From an uncultured Lachnospiraceae bacterium (GTDB lineage Bacteria > Bacillota > Clostridia > Lachnospirales > Lachnospiraceae), in the NCBI GenBank assembly GCA_900315735.1, contig ONAD01000013.1:1-64000 (forward strand): 64,000 bases of DNA, read 5' to 3'. Positions 62,225-64,000 of this stretch are shown piece after piece (position 1 is the stretch's first letter; each line of letters begins with the position of its first letter). Both the position numbers and the translations under genes were made by a program. The notes under the pieces are model-generated. The model searched no databases and was not told where the DNA came from. It saw only the letters and a program-made list of their open reading frames with translations.

Positions 62225-62557
62225 CTATAACAGAATGCCGCCTGCATAGACAGCAATCCAGATAAGCAGTGAAAGGATTGAGAAAAATGTGGCAGCGTAA
62301 GGAATGCTGCGAAATGAATTTTCCTCCTTCAGGCTTAAGATTGCAAGAATCACTGCGGCTAATGCTGCAAAAAAGGCAAGGATTCCATAGCAGGCTATGT
62401 ATATGCTTAAATTACCAGCACTTTTGAACGCAAGGACTACCATCACTGCAAAACTAATCAGTGATAGCAATGCCAGTACAAGTGCTGTAATTCCTCTTTT
62501 CGAAAGTGTCTTTTCTGTAAATTTATATTTTCTGTATCCTCTTCGTCTTTTTCTCAT
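62225..62557 (-). CDS. Small membrane protein with basic N-terminus
   Basis: A 110-aa protein. The first 20 residues are strongly basic (MRKRRRGYRKYKFTEKTLSKR) and probably cytoplasmic; three hydrophobic segments follow (about 24-44, 52-75 and 86-108). It resembles the DUF6142 group of Lachnospiraceae, but I am not sure. It lies 32 bp after the VanZ gene and 30 bp before the aminopeptidase gene. Confidence 0.65.
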   Translation of the reverse strand: MRKRRRGYRKYKFTEKTLSKRGITALVLALLSLISFAVMVVLAFKSAGNLSIYIACYGILAFFAALAAVILAILSLKEENSFRSIPYAATFFSILSLLIWIAVYAGGILL

Positions 62558-62589
62558 GTTCTTTCTCCCGATACATTTTGTACCGAAGT

Positions 62590-63060
62590 CTATTCTTTCT
62601 GCTCAAACTTGTGACACCGGATATGATTTGCCAGCAAAAATCCAACATATCCAATCGCCCCGCCGATGGTATTTAAAATCAGATCGTCTACATCAAAGCT
62701 TCCTACCTTGGACACAAGCTGCACCAGTTCTACCAGCAGGCTGAAGTCGAAGCTTAAAAGCACTACCCGGTAGAACTTTCTCTGGTTATGTGCCAGCAAT
62801 GGCAGCAGCATTCCATAGGGAATAAATGCGACAATATTTCCCAGAAGGTTAAAGCAGACTGCTTTCGCACCCAGCGCCTTCCGGTAAATAATAAATCGCT
62901 TGATTTCTTTTAAGGGCATAAGATTATAATGGTAGCTTCTTTCGGAATAGGTTCTTCCCAGCATTTCTGAGAAAAACAGGAAATAGCAAAGCAGACCCAG
63001 ATATATCACGAATAAAATCCATGCTCCGATGCGAAGCAGTTTTCTCGTCTTCTGACTCAA
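62590..63060 (-). CDS. VanZ-like membrane protein
   Basis: A 156-aa protein with four helices and the VanZ-family pattern: YHYNLMPLKEIKRFI, then NLLGNIVAFIPYGMLLPLL, then ELVQLVSKVGSFDVDDLILNTIGGAIGY. Relatives influence resistance to teicoplanin or other envelope traits, mechanism unknown. The start is a TTG after GGGGAAAAGG; no ATG in this frame is near. Confidence 0.85.
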   Translation of the reverse strand: MSQKTRKLLRIGAWILFVIYLGLLCYFLFFSEMLGRTYSERSYHYNLMPLKEIKRFIIYRKALGAKAVCFNLLGNIVAFIPYGMLLPLLAHNQRKFYRVVLLSFDFSLLVELVQLVSKVGSFDVDDLILNTIGGAIGYVGFLLANHIRCHKFEQKE

Positions 63061-63088
63061 TTCCTTTTCCCCATTTCATTTTTGCTGT

Positions 63089-63766
63089 TTATTTTGCCCC
63101 ATACTGCTCATAATATTTATCAATTGCTTCTTTCATCTTATCGTCGATGATAAGCTTGCCCTGGCAAGGACGGTTGTATAAGCACTCTACCACATCTGCC
63201 ATGCTGACAATTGCATTTGCAGGGAAACCGTATTTCTCCTGAATCTCATCCAATGCACATTTATCTGTCTCAAGTCCCTTTTCCATACGGTTTAAGGATA
63301 CCATCAGTCCAAGGATGGTTACATCTCCCTGTGCCTGAATGATTGGGAATGTCTCCTGAATGGATTTTCCGGATGTAGTTACATCTTCGATAATAACAAC
63401 GCGGTCACCGTCTTTGATTTTGCTTCCAAGTAAAATTCCGGTATCGCCATGGTCTTTTACTTCTTTACGGTTAGAGCAGTAACGAATCTCTTTGCCATAA
63501 AGACGGCTGAATGCGATTGTTGTTGCAACGGAAAGTGGAATTCCCTTATATGCCGGTCCAAACAGCACATCAAAATCGGTACCGTAGTGGTCGTGAATTG
63601 CTTTTGCATAATATTCTCCAAGGCTGGATAACTGTGAACCGGTTACATATGCACCGGCATTCATAAAGAAAGGAGACTTTCTTCCACTCTTTAATGTAAA
63701 GTCACCAAACTTTAAAACCTCGCTCTCTACCATAAATTCTATAAACTCTTTCTTATATGCTTCCAT
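63089..63766 (-). CDS. pyrE: Orotate phosphoribosyltransferase
   Basis: A 225-aa enzyme of UMP synthesis that joins orotate to PRPP. The PRPP-binding motif is VVIIEDVTTSGKSIQET, and the N-terminal FTLKSGRKSPFFMNAG and the GPAYKGIPLSVA segment match the family. It leads a tight minus-strand run with the VanZ gene, a small membrane protein, the aminopeptidase and purE. AGGAGG precedes the start. No pyrimidine attenuator is visible in the 230 bp upstream within the window. Confidence 0.96.
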   Translation of the reverse strand: MEAYKKEFIEFMVESEVLKFGDFTLKSGRKSPFFMNAGAYVTGSQLSSLGEYYAKAIHDHYGTDFDVLFGPAYKGIPLSVATTIAFSRLYGKEIRYCSNRKEVKDHGDTGILLGSKIKDGDRVVIIEDVTTSGKSIQETFPIIQAQGDVTILGLMVSLNRMEKGLETDKCALDEIQEKYGFPANAIVSMADVVECLYNRPCQGKLIIDDKMKEAIDKYYEQYGAK

Positions 63767-64000
63767 GTATGAAACCTCCTGAATATGTCAACTGTGAAAT
63801 ATATCACTTTTTTCTTTTACCTAATTTCTTATGCTACCATACTTCCCTGAAAACCTCAATGCGTTTTCCTTAAGATAATATAAATTCTTCCTGTTTGTTT
63901 TCTTTTGGTTTACATAATATATGTACGAATTATGGTACACTTCATGTTATAAGATAGATTTATCAAATGGATAACAACTTGAATTCAGACTTTATAAACG
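63767..64000. other. AT-rich region upstream of pyrE, window end
   Basis: No gene is visible. Weak promoter-like hexamers occur on both strands (for example TTGACA on the minus strand near 63791), but none has convincing spacing. A divergent gene may begin beyond the window. Confidence 0.4.

Noticed and set aside
1-64000. CRISPR array, tRNA, rRNA, prophage or IS transposase
   Set aside because: No regularly spaced direct repeats, no tRNA or rRNA-like stretches, no integrase or structural phage proteins and no transposase with a DDE or HUH motif were found by reading.

Overview
The window reads as a chromosomal segment of an anaerobic, Gram-positive gut-type Clostridia, most probably Lachnospiraceae. 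Support comes from the SCIFF peptide and its radical-SAM maturase, a T-box leader on serS, a CIRCE-controlled clpB, a fused secDF, an oxygen-sensitive hybrid-cluster protein, AT-rich spacers with AGGAGG ribosome binding sites and sigma-A type promoters. I cannot name the genus. Almost all genes lie on the minus strand; only four convincing genes (an XRE regulator, hcp, a cyclophilin and a cupin) are on the plus strand. I see no rRNA, tRNA, CRISPR array, prophage or transposase gene.

Layout. 1-4.9 kb: an operon of a large FAD/iron-sulfur oxidoreductase, hypA, a polytopic membrane protein and hypB. 5-6.8 kb: serS with its T-box. 6.8-10.9 kb: a LacI-type regulator with a MATE exporter, a GNAT acetyltransferase and a nitrilase. 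10.95-13.3 kb: a palindrome array, then a two-gene ATPase + TOPRIM cassette that resembles phage-defence pairs. 13.4-19.4 kb: a lipoprotein, an XRE regulator and a four-gene MacAB-like ABC exporter with two adaptors. 19.5-25.7 kb: glyA, an EamA transporter, a type Ic aminotransferase, rarA and a polysaccharide deacetylase. 25.7-33.4 kb: clpB, an Rpn-type nuclease, fucO with a TetR regulator, and a MarR-MATE pair. 33.5-38.2 kb: hcp, a PilZ/HD-GYP pair and a small DUF1294 protein. 38.2-42.5 kb: secDF, scfB, scfA and a TIGR04086 membrane protein. 42.6-49.7 kb: GNAT, cyclophilin, the MoxR-DUF58-transglutaminase operon and a PAP2 phosphatase. 49.8-56.4 kb: uracil permease, Mrp, MtnA, an ABC-F protein and a cupin. 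56.3-63.8 kb: a cell-wall amidase, carbamate kinase, a nucleotidyltransferase, purE, an M29 aminopeptidase, two small membrane proteins and pyrE.

The most unusual feature is a family of fold-back repeats, present three times (20.80-21.12, 33.58-33.88 and 37.67-38.19 kb). The copy at 37.67 kb is complete: 520 bp, long inverted arms, matching terminal inverted repeats and a 10-bp target duplication. All three share a core of two hairpins, and base changes between copies are compensated in the helices. Each copy sits 12-32 bp upstream of a start codon, and for glyA and hcp a promoter lies just outside the repeat, so it should be transcribed as a structured 5' leader. This looks like a MITE that spreads structured RNA leaders. 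Other items to follow up are the ATPase-TOPRIM cassette, a hairpin that hides the ribosome binding site of the Rpn nuclease, the hypAB operon without a hydrogenase in sight, and an adaptor protein with a domain inserted at the tip of its coiled coil.
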